A model generated the notes under the pieces. The model did not search any database and was not told the origin of the DNA. It worked only from the letters and a program-made list of their open reading frames with translations. A stretch of DNA of 64,000 bases from Cacajao melanocephalus. Its lineage: Eukaryota > Chordata > Mammalia > Primates > Pitheciidae. The translations under genes were made by a program, and so were the position numbers. Shown here piece after piece: positions 35,811-49,160 of this stretch. The stretch's first letter is position 1. Every line of letters begins with the position of its first letter. The stretch is taken from NCBI GenBank assembly GCA_963573385.1, contig CAUYLG010059250.1, positions 57,227-121,226 of the forward strand, in the 5' to 3' direction.

Positions 35811-37674
35811 TGAAAAACTGAGTGTACCATTGGCTTGGTTAGGATTGTACTTTGTGAAGATGGATCTGACCTTTTTAGTAGATTGGTGTAGGCCCCGGCA
35901 AGAATAGGAGAGACCGAGTAGGGTGCCATCGCCCCGTTGAGGTAAGGTATGGGAAGGATTTGAATAAAGGAGATGTGAATTTGGAGGCAAAAGAAAAGAA
36001 AGCACTAAACAGAACCTCCCGACTTGGGAAGGCAGAAAGAGGAAGCAGAAATGACTGAGGATGTTTGAATTTGGGGCATGGACGAATGGTAAGACCTTGA
36101 ATGGAAGCAGAGCGGACAGAGGAGAAGCTGGTTTTGAGGAAAGATAACCAGATCAATCTCATTGTGGATATTTCAGTGGTATATTCTCCAGAGTCATGCA
36201 CTGGAACTCAAGACAGAGTTCAGGGCTGAACAACCAACACTGGAGTCTTTCTTTTTGTGGTAAAGCAATGGAAATGAAATTGAGTCCTTCAAGAGGAAGG
36301 AGACAAGAAAAGCAAGGACAACATCCCTGGGCCTGAGGGTTGGCTGGTGTTGCCAATTCAGCTTCCCTGTCAGTGAGTCAGTAATTTAGGAAGTAACATG
36401 TGAAACTCAGAGAATTTGGAAATCCTACTGTACCATTAAAACAATGCCATAAAAAAGGAGTGTGTGTTTATGTGTGTGTTTGCATGATGAAACATCCTTT
36501 CTCTCTTAATAGTTATTTGGAAGGAAACATTCTTAAATGGTTATTAAGGGGGGACGATGCAAAATTTGCAGTAACATAATTTAAAACTGTATTAGCCATT
36601 TATGGATGAAAACTTTTTTTTTGGTTAAGAGGTACAATTTCAAATTGGATTTTGTGAAGTGTTAATGGTGTCATAACTATCTTAGAGAATTTGTTTTGAG
36701 TATGATTAATGAGAAAGGACAGGATTTTTGTTAAGTATGCTTACAGATTCAAATATATTTTGAAGGTGGATTTAATGCTCTAAAAAAAAAAACCCTGTTT
36801 AAAAATATAAGGAGTTGAGGCTTTTATTTAAGGTCTGCATGAGCTTCTCACAGGTTTAATCATCTCCGTTTGAGGTAGATCGTTTTATTTTCTTTGTTTC
36901 CTAGGTTTGTATCCTTAATCTCTTCCTCAGGGAGGCCATGTTCTCTTAAATAGGTTCCATGCTTGTGTAAAACACGCCAGTCCCTGGAAAATGGCCCTTC
37001 TTGCATGATTAACGTTCTATCTTTAATCTTAATTCAATTTTGCTTTGCTTATTAAAGAAGATTTTGAAGATGGACAAATAGGCTAATATGAAGACACATT
37101 TGAGTTTTTACTCTAAATACGTATTTGAATGATATGGGCTCATTCGTTTTGGGGAGTGAGGTTTTAAGCTGGGTCCTTTTCCAAATGTTGCAGATTTAAT
37201 GTAGCTTTATCTACATTGACTAAATTGTTTATGCAGAAGAATTATGTCAAAGATGGTGATGAGAGTGAGTTTTAAAATTCAATTTATTTTAAATGGATGT
37301 AGTATAACTGTACCATATTGTGAGATTTTTTTCCAGCGATTTCTACAGCTAATTTGTAATGAGGAAGGGATTTACTGTAGAATAATAAAAATTCTACAGT
37401 TTCTTTAAAAAATCTCCTAGGTATAGGAAGTAGAAGTTCAAAATGCTGACCTGACTAGAAAACTTTTATGAAATATGTATGATTGGTTGGCTGTTGATCT
37501 TCTTGCAAAAGGGGATGAGTTAAATCTAGAAATATTGAACAGTTAAAAAACATACTCGGTAGATCCATGGTGCTACTCATTGATGCCAACTTATCTTTAA
37601 TGGGAGACTCAACCCTTATTATTTGACTTATTTAAACAATTCTAATAAAACGGTTTAATGGAAAAGTGGTTAAA
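35811..37674. other. Intron, nothing recognised
   Basis: AT-rich intronic sequence. Frames of 60-108 codons on the minus strand at 35681-36356 overlap one another and show no domain. Confidence 0.55.
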
Positions 37675-38175
37675 ACAACTGTATTAGTAAAAATGCGTTG
37701 GTTGCAAGTGAGAAAAAGTCTTCAGTCAAACTGAGTTAAACAGAAAAGGGATTGTGAGTTTTGTTTCAGGCATAGCTGGATCTAGAGTCTCAAGGGATGC
37801 TATCAAGACTTTCTTATATTAGTTCTGCTTTCATCTGTTTGGTTGTTTTTTTTTTTTTTTTTAATCAGCCAGGTTGTACTCAAGTGATGGGAAGATGTCC
37901 AGCAGCAGCTCCAGGTTACATTCTCAGAGCTCAGCCTCCTCAAGAGGGAGAGATTCTTGCTTGCTTGTTTCAGCAACTTTTCTGGATCAAATCTCATTAG
38001 ATAGACTTGGGTCCCATGCCCAGGCTCATAGCCACATAGGCATGCCAGTGGGAGAGTTGGACACCATCATCTTCTTGGAAGCTACAGGAGCACAGAATAG
38101 GGAGCAATGGTTCTTCCAAGGAAAAACAAAGTGCTGATGTCACAATGAGAGAATGTGGGTGTAGGATAGGAAAGC
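37675..38175. mobile_element. Medium-reiterated old repeat, family not named, with internal T tract
   Basis: TCAAACTGAGTTAAACAGAA, GGCATAGCTGGATCTAGAG, TCCAGCAGCAGCTCCAGGTT and CTTGGGTCCCATGCCCAGGC follow a frequent mammalian repeat, related to 34855-35150 and 39250-39670. A run of about 18 T (37843-37862) interrupts it. Confidence 0.5.
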
Positions 38176-38394
38176 AAAGTCCATTGAAACTGCTAAGTGA
38201 AGTGAAGCTTGATGATTTTGAAGATTGCTGAGGATTTCCATCGTATATGTTTATTATTATTCTTTGTGGAAGCGAAATTAGCCTGTGCTTATGTAATGCA
38301 GATATTATAATCATTGTTTATATTAGGAATGTACTTCTTGTTGGGGCCGAGATTAGATGTGGTCTGCCTTCAAGAGACCTACAGTTTGGCTGGG

Positions 38395-38455
38395 GTGCAG
38401 GTGTATATATATGTGTTCATGAGATATGTGTATGTGTCAATATGTGTATATAAGA
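38395..38455 (+). repeat. TG/TA-rich degenerate simple repeat
   Basis: GTATATATATGTG and TATGTGTATGTGTCAATATG show a degenerate alternating tract. A second such tract lies at 38812-38882. Confidence 0.75.
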
Positions 38456-38811
38456 GAGATGTTCCAGGCTAAAGCCCATGGTGGTGTAAAGTGCTTACAA
38501 GTAGAGTGGATTAGGATAAAGATCAGGAAGGGATGGTACGGCCAGGAAAATGCTTATGAGTCATTGTGCTTGGAATGGAAAGTAGGAAAAAATGGGATTT
38601 TGGAGGAGAAGGGAGAGTGGGAGAGGGAATTCCAGGCAAGGTTTGCTGTGTGATCATAAGGGGGTCTATGCATGATGGTCCCCTGGAATATTCTATGGAA
38701 ATGAGATTTTCTCTTTCCATGGTAGGAGACGTGGTTGGTTGAGAACAAATTGTGAAGACACTAGAATGTCCGGTGGAAGATCCTAGGTTGTATTGAGTAG
38801 GTACTAGTAAA

Positions 38812-38882
38812 CTATGTGTGTATGTGTGTGTGTTGGTACATTTGTGTATATGTATGTATTTACATGCATGTACATGTGTATA
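38812..38882 (+). repeat. TG/TA-rich degenerate simple repeat
   Basis: TATGTGTGTATGTGTGTGTG and later TGTATATGTATGTATTTACA continue the alternating purine-pyrimidine pattern. Confidence 0.75.
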
Positions 38883-39117
38883 GGTAGAGGATGATATTTT
38901 GATGTGGGGCTAATGAGAAGATATTTTCAAGACAGTGTCTGAGTATGTTTGAAGAAGAAATTAGAGAGAGAGAGTGAGAGAACTACTGAGTGTTGGATTG
39001 GGTTATCAGTTGCTGTTGGAACGAAGACTGTAGATAAAAGAGAGTTAGCCCTTAAATAAAGCATTGGTGACTATTTCTTTGCGATAGTAGGAAAGAAAGA
39101 GAAGATGGTTGAAGATT

Positions 39118-39190
39118 CATATATGTCTATGTATATATGTACACACATGTGTATATATACATATATATGTATACACACACACACACACAC
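39118..39190 (+). repeat. (TA/TG/AC)n compound microsatellite
   Basis: Alternating TATATG, TACACACATG and TATATACATA steps end in (AC)n, followed directly by an Alu 3' fragment. Confidence 0.9.
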
Positions 39191-39235
39191 CACTGCACTC
39201 CAGCTTGGAAAACACAGCAAGACCCTGACTCTTAA
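39191..39235 (+). mobile_element. Alu 3'-end fragment attached to an (AC)n tract
   Basis: CACTGCACTCCAGCTTGG plus a degraded run to GACCCTGACTCTTA matches the right-arm end of an Alu. Only about 45 bp is present, directly after an (AC)n microsatellite. Confidence 0.75.
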
Positions 39236-39249
39236 TAGTAAAGAAGGTA

Positions 39250-39670
39250 TATTAGGGTTCAATTTACATGTAACAGAAAAAAACTTGAACAGCAATGTCT
39301 TAAATGAAGTAGGCATCAATTTCTTGTTTTCCTAACCAAATCTAAGGGGAAGTAGTCCAAGGCTAGTATGGGGGGTCTTAAACACTGAAGAGCCAAGCTG
39401 CCTCTAGCTATCCTGTGACCTTTGTCATTAGGGCTCAAGGTTGACCTCTAGTCAACCTCCATGGTCCAACCAGCAAGAAGGAAGAAGGGGACTGAAGGGG
39501 ATCAAGGGTAAACAGAGGTTTCCAGAAGCTGTCACATGTCACTTTGCTTATATCTCACTGGCTAGCCTGCATTACATGGCCACACCTGGGCACTCAAGGA
39601 ATGTAGTTTATATTGTGGCTGGCCATGTGCCCAGTGAAATACCCAATTACTGTGGAAGAAGGAGTGAGTG
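39250..39670. mobile_element. Medium-reiterated old repeat, family not named
   Basis: TACATGTAACAGAAAAAAAC, TCAATTTCTTGTTTTCC, AGGTTTCCAGAAGCTGTCAC and CATGGCCACACCTGGGCACT resemble the 34855-35150 family. Confidence 0.4.
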
Positions 39671-40265
39671 GAGAGGAAGGGACACCAGGTAGTTCAGTAG
39701 GTGTGTTGTGTGTAAGTGAGCGATGGGTGAGGTCTGAGAAACCCTTCTTGGGTATCTCTAAGTTTGAGACTTTATGTATACATTGTAGTGTTCTTGTTTT
39801 TCCTAAACTTCAAAGTTTTAGTTTTTATGTGCTTCTTGGAGGATCCTCTTTTGGTGAGAGAGATACACTGTGATAAGATTTATGTCTTTTCAGGCCCTTC
39901 TTCCATTTTGGGATTTTATTTTGGGCACGCTTAAAATACCCTGTGATTTATGTTCTTCTTTGCAAGAACCACACATCATTATGTCCTAATTTTAATTGAT
40001 TACCTGTATTTCAGGCCCAAATCTCTCTTCTTTTCAGAATTTTTCTTGAGTGTTTGTGGTGCCATTCCTCAAGTCCCAACTCTTGGTGACAGAGTTTTGA
40101 ACATTAGTTAATCTTTAGTTGACATTTTAAAAACCAGTTTTTTAAACAATTGATGTTTTTCCTTTTTGATCAAACCTAGTTTATTTCTCACTCCTTGTAT
40201 CCATACATTCACTGAGAGTCTTGTTCCCACGTCCAAGCCGCTGTCCTTTTTTATTCACTCTTGAC

Positions 40266-40560
40266 TTTTTTTTTGAGAGTCAGGGTCTTGCTGTGTTGGC
40301 CAGGCTGAAGTGCAGCGGGGTGATAATAGCGACTGCAGCCTCAAACCCCTGGGCTCAAGAAATCCTCCTCCTTTAGCTTCCTGAATAGCGGGATTGCAAG
40401 TGCACACCCTATGCCCAGCTAAATATTAATTTTTTTGTGGAGATGGGTCTCACTATGTTGACCAGACTGTTCTCAAACTCCTGCCCTCAGGAGTTTGATC
40501 CTCTTGCCTTGGCCCCCCCCAAAGTGTTAGAATTATAGATGTGAACCACTGCACCTGGCC
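40266..40560 (-). mobile_element. AluJ-type SINE, minus strand
   Basis: A poly-T start (TTTTTTTTTGAGAGTCAGGG) runs to ...GTGAACCACTGCACCTGGCC. It is strongly diverged. Confidence 0.92.
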
Positions 40561-41537
40561 AGCCTTTGACTCTTTCACCTTGACTATGAGGACATGTCAG
40601 CTATGCTTGCCACTAGCCAAGCTCCTCTGTCCCCTTTTCTTAGCTGTTGTATTTTTTTTGTCTCAGCCTTAGAGTCTAATTTCTGAGCTTTGGGATAAAC
40701 TGTGTCCATTTTCTTTACTAAAAATTAATGCTGCCTGACTGTCCCTGGGCCTTTGCTGCCGAATTCTTTTCATATGTTTGTTCTATTGGGCATCGTCCGC
40801 GGTGGATATTCCAAGTCTTTCCTACTCTTTTCCGGTACCACTCAAACCAAATCTCATTTTTAGATGGGACCTCTCATCTTTTACTTTATGAGGAATTTGA
40901 TATTATATGACTTAGTTCTCTCAATTGTTATCCTCCCCCATTTAGGGACCAGTTCTTTCTTCCAGGTCCAGTGAGGTCAGCTTCTACGCTGGGATAAATC
41001 CTTCCAACAATCCTTCCTGCCTGTTGAATATTCTTGGTTCTGCAGACAGCGCCCATCTTTCCTGTCTCTTGCCTTTCCACCTTCAAATGTGCCAGATGTC
41101 TTCTGACGTCCACTACAGACTTTTCAGTCTTCACTTTGAGTGCTACCTCATTTGCAACAACTTATGCTATCTTCTTATTTGCGTCCATATTATTATATGC
41201 TTCATACTTTTATTTACCTCTTCTTTCCTCTTAAATAAATTAATGTGAAATTAAGACTACTGCAAATGGAAAACCTGATTGGTTTCCACACATAGAAGAA
41301 AAATCCTAAAAATAAACATGAAAGGGGTATAAACAGTGTTTTTCAAATCTCACTGGAGACCTGGCTTGTCTAAGGGTCTGCTTTCTGTTGAACTCATTGA
41401 AGAGGGAGATTTGCAAGTGTTAGAGAGATGTTGATCTTCCTCTTATTTTATCTGGGGGCTTGAAAGGGAATTCAAAACAGAGTGACTTTCTCGAGAAGTC
41501 ATTAAATGCTCTTCAGTTCCTTGTCTTTATACTTGCT
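40561..41537. other. Intron, nothing recognised
   Basis: No clear repeat or exon. Short frames only. Confidence 0.5.
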
Positions 41538-41695
41538 AGAGCAGAGCTTCTCAAACTTGAATAGCAGATGGGGATCTGGATAAAAGACAGGTAGTAGGTC
41601 TAGGATGGGCCTGACAGTGGACATTGCTAACAAGTTCCCAAGTAATGCTGGTGTGGATGGTCCCAGCCATGCTTGTGGTTGTAAGGTCCTAGAGA
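41538..41695. mobile_element. MER5A-like hAT-Charlie MITE
   Basis: GCAGAGCTTCTCAAACTTGA, GGGCCTGACAGTGGACATTG and CTAACAAGTTCCCAAGTAAT resemble MER5A, with losses. Confidence 0.55.
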
Positions 41696-42179
41696 AAGGA
41701 CCTGACCTCATCTTCAACATCTCTCTGAATGATTCTTCAAAAAAGTAATCTTTACCTAGGGTCCCATATCTTTCCCACCCAGGATGCTCTTAACACTCCA
41801 TAGACCACTTCTATTCCTTGTTATGTTACTGACACTGTCTTCTCATTCTTCTCCAGTGAGCTCTTTCCTGCTGGATCAAACCTCAATAATTTATGCAAAA
41901 ATACCGGTGTCTTCTTTAGGCGGATGCTGTGCTAATTAAGCCCAGTGCTATACTTCTCTGATGAGTCCTTGACTTCTCCTACCCCCACTTTTATCCCCTG
42001 TGTCCCCTGCCCCCACATTCCTGGTTCCCTGATATTATATACTTGAATGTTTCTGATCGCCGTTGCCCTGTCCTCTTGTCTATGGCTTTCCTTCTTCCCA
42101 GGGATTGAGAATATCCTCCTCAAGCTTGACCTCTTACTCTTTTGCCTCTGTTTGTTTTTCAGTTTTTAGGCAGACCTGT

Positions 42180-42690
42180 GTTGTTTATATCCATTTTCTA
42201 TCACTATGTGATAACCCACCTCTAAACTTTGTGACTTAAAAAACACATATTTTGCTTGTGATTCTGCAAATGAGCAATTTAGGCAGGGCTCAGAAGGGCA
42301 GTGCTTCTCCTCTTCTGGGTTCTCTTATGTGTTTGTAGTTAGCTGCAGGTTGGCTGGGAGGGTTTGCTTCAAGAGGTTGGCTGGCTATCTGCTGGGGTCC
42401 TTCAGTTCTGTGGCACGTATCTTTCACCTCCTGCATACCAGCCTGGTCTTGTTCATGATGGCAGTATTCTGAGACAGCAGGAAAGTACACAAGAACCCTT
42501 GAGTTCAGGCCCAGAAATGGCACACTGTTCCTTCTACCACATTCTGCTGGCTAAAGCAAGTCACTGGGCTGGCTCAGATTCTAGGAGAGAGGACATAGGT
42601 TTCATTTCTTGATGGGAGGAGCCACAAAGTTACATTACAAAAGGGCATGGATAGACGGAGGTGTGAAGAATTGTGGCCATTTTTGCAGGG
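42180..42690. mobile_element. Old repeat rich in GGCTGG motifs, family not named
   Basis: AGCTGCAGGTTGGCTGGGAG, ACTGTTCCTTCTACCACATT, GCAAGTCACTGGGCTGGCTC, TGATGGGAGGAGCCACAAAG and GAATTGTGGCCATTTTTGCA follow one family in order over about 500 bp. Confidence 0.6.
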
Positions 42691-44197
42691 TCTCAAATCT
42701 TCATCTCTAGTGTGATCTACATTTCTCATCTGCTGCATAGTGGTTCTTTCCAGGCTGTGACCGCTTCCCTGTCTGCCATCAGTTCAAATCCAACATAAGC
42801 CAGAAGGCAACCTGTCTCCCCCAGTGCCCCCCAAACTCCCCTTTGAATTTCTATTTTTTTCAGTGCCAAAATCATTTCCAAGTGTACAACTTCAAAATTA
42901 ATTTAGATCACTTGGCTTCTTTCATTCTCTTAGTACAGAGCGTCTTCATGTCTTCTTTATTTTTCCTTCTGATAATCTTTTCCTTTTCTTTCTGCTGTCA
43001 GTTTCCTAGCCCAGGCTTCGCTCCCTGCTCGTTGTCTTTTCTCAACTTCAGTAGAATCCATGCTTTACTTCTGGTTTAATCTTCTAAAAGATAGCAGACT
43101 AAGCTATCGTTTTCCTTCTGAACACTTCCAATGTCTTGGCTTTTATTTAAAGCAATGCATTCTCAGATTTGCCACATTCATTTTTACTATATCTACCTAT
43201 CACTGCTATTATTTATTTTAGAATTTTTTACATTGACTCATTCTTTAATTTATATAACCATTGAATGTGGCAACTGTGTATTGCTTGCAATGTGTAAAGA
43301 TTACCATACGATAAATGCATAACTGTTAAACTTTTAAAAAGTTTCTTTCTATACCACTTAAGTTAATCCAATATGTATGACAGACACTGGGAGAACTGGC
43401 CTGCAAGGTAAATTGCTATGTCCTTAACTTGACATTGAACACCCTCTGTATTTAGCATCAAACCTACCACCTTAAGCAAAAATAAAATTCCTTGGAAAAC
43501 AGCTGGTGAGTTTTCTTAAATGTTTGAGTTCTGCTCAGGGATACTATTGACAGTCATTGCAGTGGTAATAGGATTGCCCAAATTAGGATTGCCTACCTTT
43601 ATATTTTTGCACCTTTCCTGGATAAATTTATTATTTTAAAAATAGCTATTGTCCATGTGACTCAAAACCCATTGTTTATAATAAATAACTTTCTTGTTGG
43701 CATAAAGGTCTTGCTCTGTCTGCATTAATAACTTTCTGAATATCCTCCGCAATCCTGGCTTTGGCCTAACAGATTTCTAATTGCCAGTGGAGTGAAATAA
43801 TATATTACATGTTCCTCTTTTTATGTCTTATCTCAGTCCTAGATGCCTGTAAGACACTGTAGTTTTAACTATACAGCTTTAATGATCTGAGCATTTCTTG
43901 ACAGTTTAAACACTGAAAACAGTGGAGCTTTAAGCAGGTACAAGATGGCAGGTGACAACATTTTCCTTCCTCCACGTTTTTCAATGCTGCATGCCTATTT
44001 GGATGAAGCTTGTGGAAGGCCAAGGCAGAAACTAAGTAAAGGAAAACCCAGTCAAGTTAAAAACTGGTAAAATCAGGAAGAAGAGTGATAACAGAAGACT
44101 AAGAAGAGTGCAATAGATGGGAGTGATCTAGAAGATTCTTATATAAGGGAGAAAGACAAAAAACACTATCCAGTTATAGAGAGGAAAAAGAGAAGGG
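42691..44197. other. Intron, nothing recognised
   Basis: AT-rich text with no identifiable element. Confidence 0.5.
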
Positions 44198-44220
44198 TAT
44201 CTATCTATCTATCTATCTAT
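44198..44220 (+). repeat. (TATC)n microsatellite
   Basis: Five to six TATC units lie directly upstream of an Alu. Confidence 0.9.
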
Positions 44221-44233
44221 ATTTTTAAAGAGG

Positions 44234-46284
<2,051 letters not shown>

Positions 46285-46425
46285 AGAGAGGCTAGGGAAC
46301 CAGGCAGGCTGCCCGGTTTGAACTGGGGTTCCACCGTTTATTGGCCCTGTGATCTCTGGCATGTTCCTGAGCCTCTCAGCATCATCATTTCTGAAATGGA
46401 GATTTCACTCTGCTGGGTGCTGGAC
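46285..46425 (+). mobile_element. MIR SINE remnant
   Basis: CCCGGTTTGAACTGGGGTTC, then GGCATGTTCCTGAGCCTCTC and ATTTCTGAAATGGAGAT follow the sense MIR consensus. Confidence 0.6.
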
Positions 46426-46808
46426 AGATGGTAGTGAAAAAAACAGATCAAGTCTTGCCCATAGCACACAGTTCCTAGGGGGTTATAAACCCACCTACTC
46501 CATATCATATTGCATATGATAAATGCATTTATCTTCTAGAGGTCATTAATAACATTTGCAACATAAGGTAGTTGTAAATATGGACTGTAACTCTCTGTAT
46601 ACCAAGCATTTCATTAATGTTACCATTTATCATCATTATTATTCTAAGATATTATTAATATCCGAAGATCAGGTCAGTTTTTTAACATGTGGATAAGTTG
46701 CTGAACATAGACTATGGGAGAAAAATCCTACTTCAGAATATTTTAACAGAACTATCTGGGGTCACCGATAGATGACCCCATTGTTCTCTGTTTAATGTAT
46801 AACTTAAG

Positions 46809-46983
46809 CAGGATTTGTTAATCTGGGCAAAATAGTTCTTCGTTTTGGGGGGCTTTCCTGTTTATTGTAGGATGTTTAGCAGCATCTCTGACCTCTACCC
46901 ACTAGATGCCAGTAGCACCCCCAGCTATGACAACGAAATATATCTTTAGATATTGCCAAATGTCTCCTGGTTCAGAACCACTG
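46809..46983 (-). mobile_element. MER20 hAT-Charlie MITE
   Basis: TTGTAGGATGTTTAGCAGCA, CCACTAGATGCCAGTAGCAC, TTGCCAAATGTCTCCTGG and CAGAACCACTG are diagnostic for MER20 in antisense. MER20 copies are known to have been recruited as enhancers in endometrium. Confidence 0.85.
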
Positions 46984-47667
46984 AGCTAGAAGAATATTTT
47001 GGAAAACTTTCTGGTTCTGCCATTTAGAAAGTGCTAACTGGGATGAGTTATTCCTTTGTTACAAAGGGCATTTATCCAAATATAGGGCAGTTATTTCTCT
47101 AGGGCCTGTTGGAGCTAAAAGGAGCCTCCATTGCTGTGTTCCCCAGAATAGCTAAGAAGGCCAGCACTCATTCTGAGTAGTAGATGGTCACCAGGGAAGG
47201 AGGCTTCCTGGGCCAGGTAAAATAATCTACACCTGTTTCAGCACCTGACAAATGTTTTCTTTTTCTGTCTCCTTCTTTCTTTTTGAGAACATCTCTGGGT
47301 TAGCAAAACTATGTTTTGTACAGCTGTGTGATCTAGTGGATTGGGAAGAGAAAGTCTTTGTTCATTAGAGGAAATAGTTGTCCTTCAAGAGGGGAAGTGT
47401 CTCTGGGTGCTTGAACTAAGTCACAAAGCTATTTAGGAGGAATTGTTAAAACACTACTAATGACCAGTTCTGTACAACGATGATATTAAAATAATAAATA
47501 GGATTCATATGTCAAGGATTTTGATTTCTTGTTCCATTTCTCCTAATATTGTGGGAACACATTCAGGTTCGTTATTTTGTGTGTTTGATTGTCCCTAGTC
47601 TATCTGCTAGTTTTTTTTTTTTTAATCTTGAGTCATGTGAACCTCAAGCTCAGAAGTTTTTTTTTTT

Positions 47668-47765
47668 AAATTCATTCATTCCTCAAATATTTATAGAATG
47701 ATTACTGTGTCTGGCATGGAGTACATAGAGCTTTAAGAAGCAGTTTTGCCCTTCCCAACTATGAT
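47668..47765 (-). mobile_element. L2 LINE 3'-end remnant (antisense)
   Basis: TTCATTCATTCCTCAAATAT, TTATAGAATGATTACTGTGT and CTGGCATGG match the antisense L2 end. Confidence 0.6.
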
Positions 47766-47769
47766 TTCT

Positions 47770-47870
47770 AGAGAGTAGTGACCGCTGTGTTTGGTTTGTT
47801 CAATGCTAAGTGTTTAGTACCCAGCACTGTGCCTGGTGTGTAGGAGAATATCAATACATAACTAGTTGTG
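47770..47870 (+). mobile_element. L2 LINE 3'-end remnant (sense)
   Basis: GTACCCAGCACTGTGCCTGG, then TGTGTAGGAGAATATCAATA, is the sense L2 end. It lies tail to head with the antisense copy just before it. Confidence 0.55.
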
Positions 47871-49003
47871 AGATTTTATGCTAACATTTAGTGTTCATTG
47901 CTTAAAGATTTCATAAGCTGATTATACATTTTTGGAGCAATTGACAGGATATCTTAAGAAAGTCTGTAGCAATTTGTTTAAAAGAACACATTCCAAGAAA
48001 ATGTATTGTTGTAGGCCAGCGTTTCCCAAGTAGTAAATTGCAAAGCCTACCTGGTTAGATCCTTCCCAAAGCCCTTGTCACTGTGACCCTCTTCTCTTTA
48101 CTATGCCTGGAATTCCCAAAGGAAAGGGGACTGCTGAAGACAACAATGTACCCTCTCTGGCTCTGATCAGGGTTTTATTGTCAGGAAATCCCCCTTTTCA
48201 GGGACTTCATTGTCTGCATCCTCTAACCAGCCCTCCCCCACCACCCCCATCCCCTGCCTGCCAACGATTTCAAGGCTTTATGGAAATGAAAAGTTGCTCT
48301 TCTTCACAAAAAAGATTGGGGGAGATAAAGTGATTAACACTTATTTTGTTCAGGAATCCATCCGAGCTACCATCCTTGAACACTCATTTGGCTTGTTGGA
48401 AGGGTAATCTCTTTCAGAAACATTGGACAGAATTGACCAATTCATTATGTATGTAAGTCTGCTTAAGAATGTTTAATTCAGTGTGCCCTCATCTTCTGGC
48501 TTCGTAATCTCCTGCCTTGGCTATTCTGTTCTCTTTGAGTTTCTGCAACTCATTTCTCCCTGATTATTGAAGCTTTCCCTGGACATTCCAGGCAGGCTTG
48601 GTCAAATCTTGATGAATAGATTTATGAGGAAAAAAAAATATCATCCTCTTTTATTTGGTTGTTGATGACTAGATTGTTCTGGGGTAATTAAACTTGGGAA
48701 ACTACAAATTGAGGCAGAAAAGTATGAGAATACTTAAGCCAATGGGAATGTTGGAGAATATTTCAAAGGCAGTGGGAAATTCTCACACAAAGTAGCTACT
48801 ATGGGCAACGTGGGCAGTTCCTGAACAGCCAATTCTGGAACATCTAGATTAAAACAAACAAACCTTTAGTTCTTTGTGGGCATACTAATATTTGCACTAT
48901 TTAAAAACAGGAACAAGTAATTTAATTACGGGCATCTTTCAATGAGATGTATTGCATATTTTTTCCTAATTGCTTTTCTTTTGGGTTCATTAGGCAGATT
49001 TTG

Positions 49004-49064
49004 ATTAAAGTATAATATCACTGCTGCTACAGGTTTCCATTAAAGTATAATATCACTGCTGCTA
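49004..49064 (+). repeat. 35-bp tandem duplication
   Basis: The same 26-bp text (ATTAAAGTATAATATCACTG then CTGCTA) occurs at 49004-49029 and 49039-49064 without a mismatch, giving a period of 35 bp. Confidence 0.93.
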
Positions 49065-49117
49065 TCCATAACAGGGAAGAGAGGGAGTGGACAAAATATT
49101 GGAAAATGTTGGAATGG

Positions 49118-49160
49118 GGTTTGTGTTTGTGTGTGTGTGTGTGTGTGTACGCACACACAT
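49118..49160 (+). repeat. (TG)n then (AC) microsatellite
   Basis: A TTTGTG(TG)n run of about 26 bp turns into GTACGCACACACATGTGCACAC, a partly palindromic alternating purine-pyrimidine tract. Confidence 0.9.
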
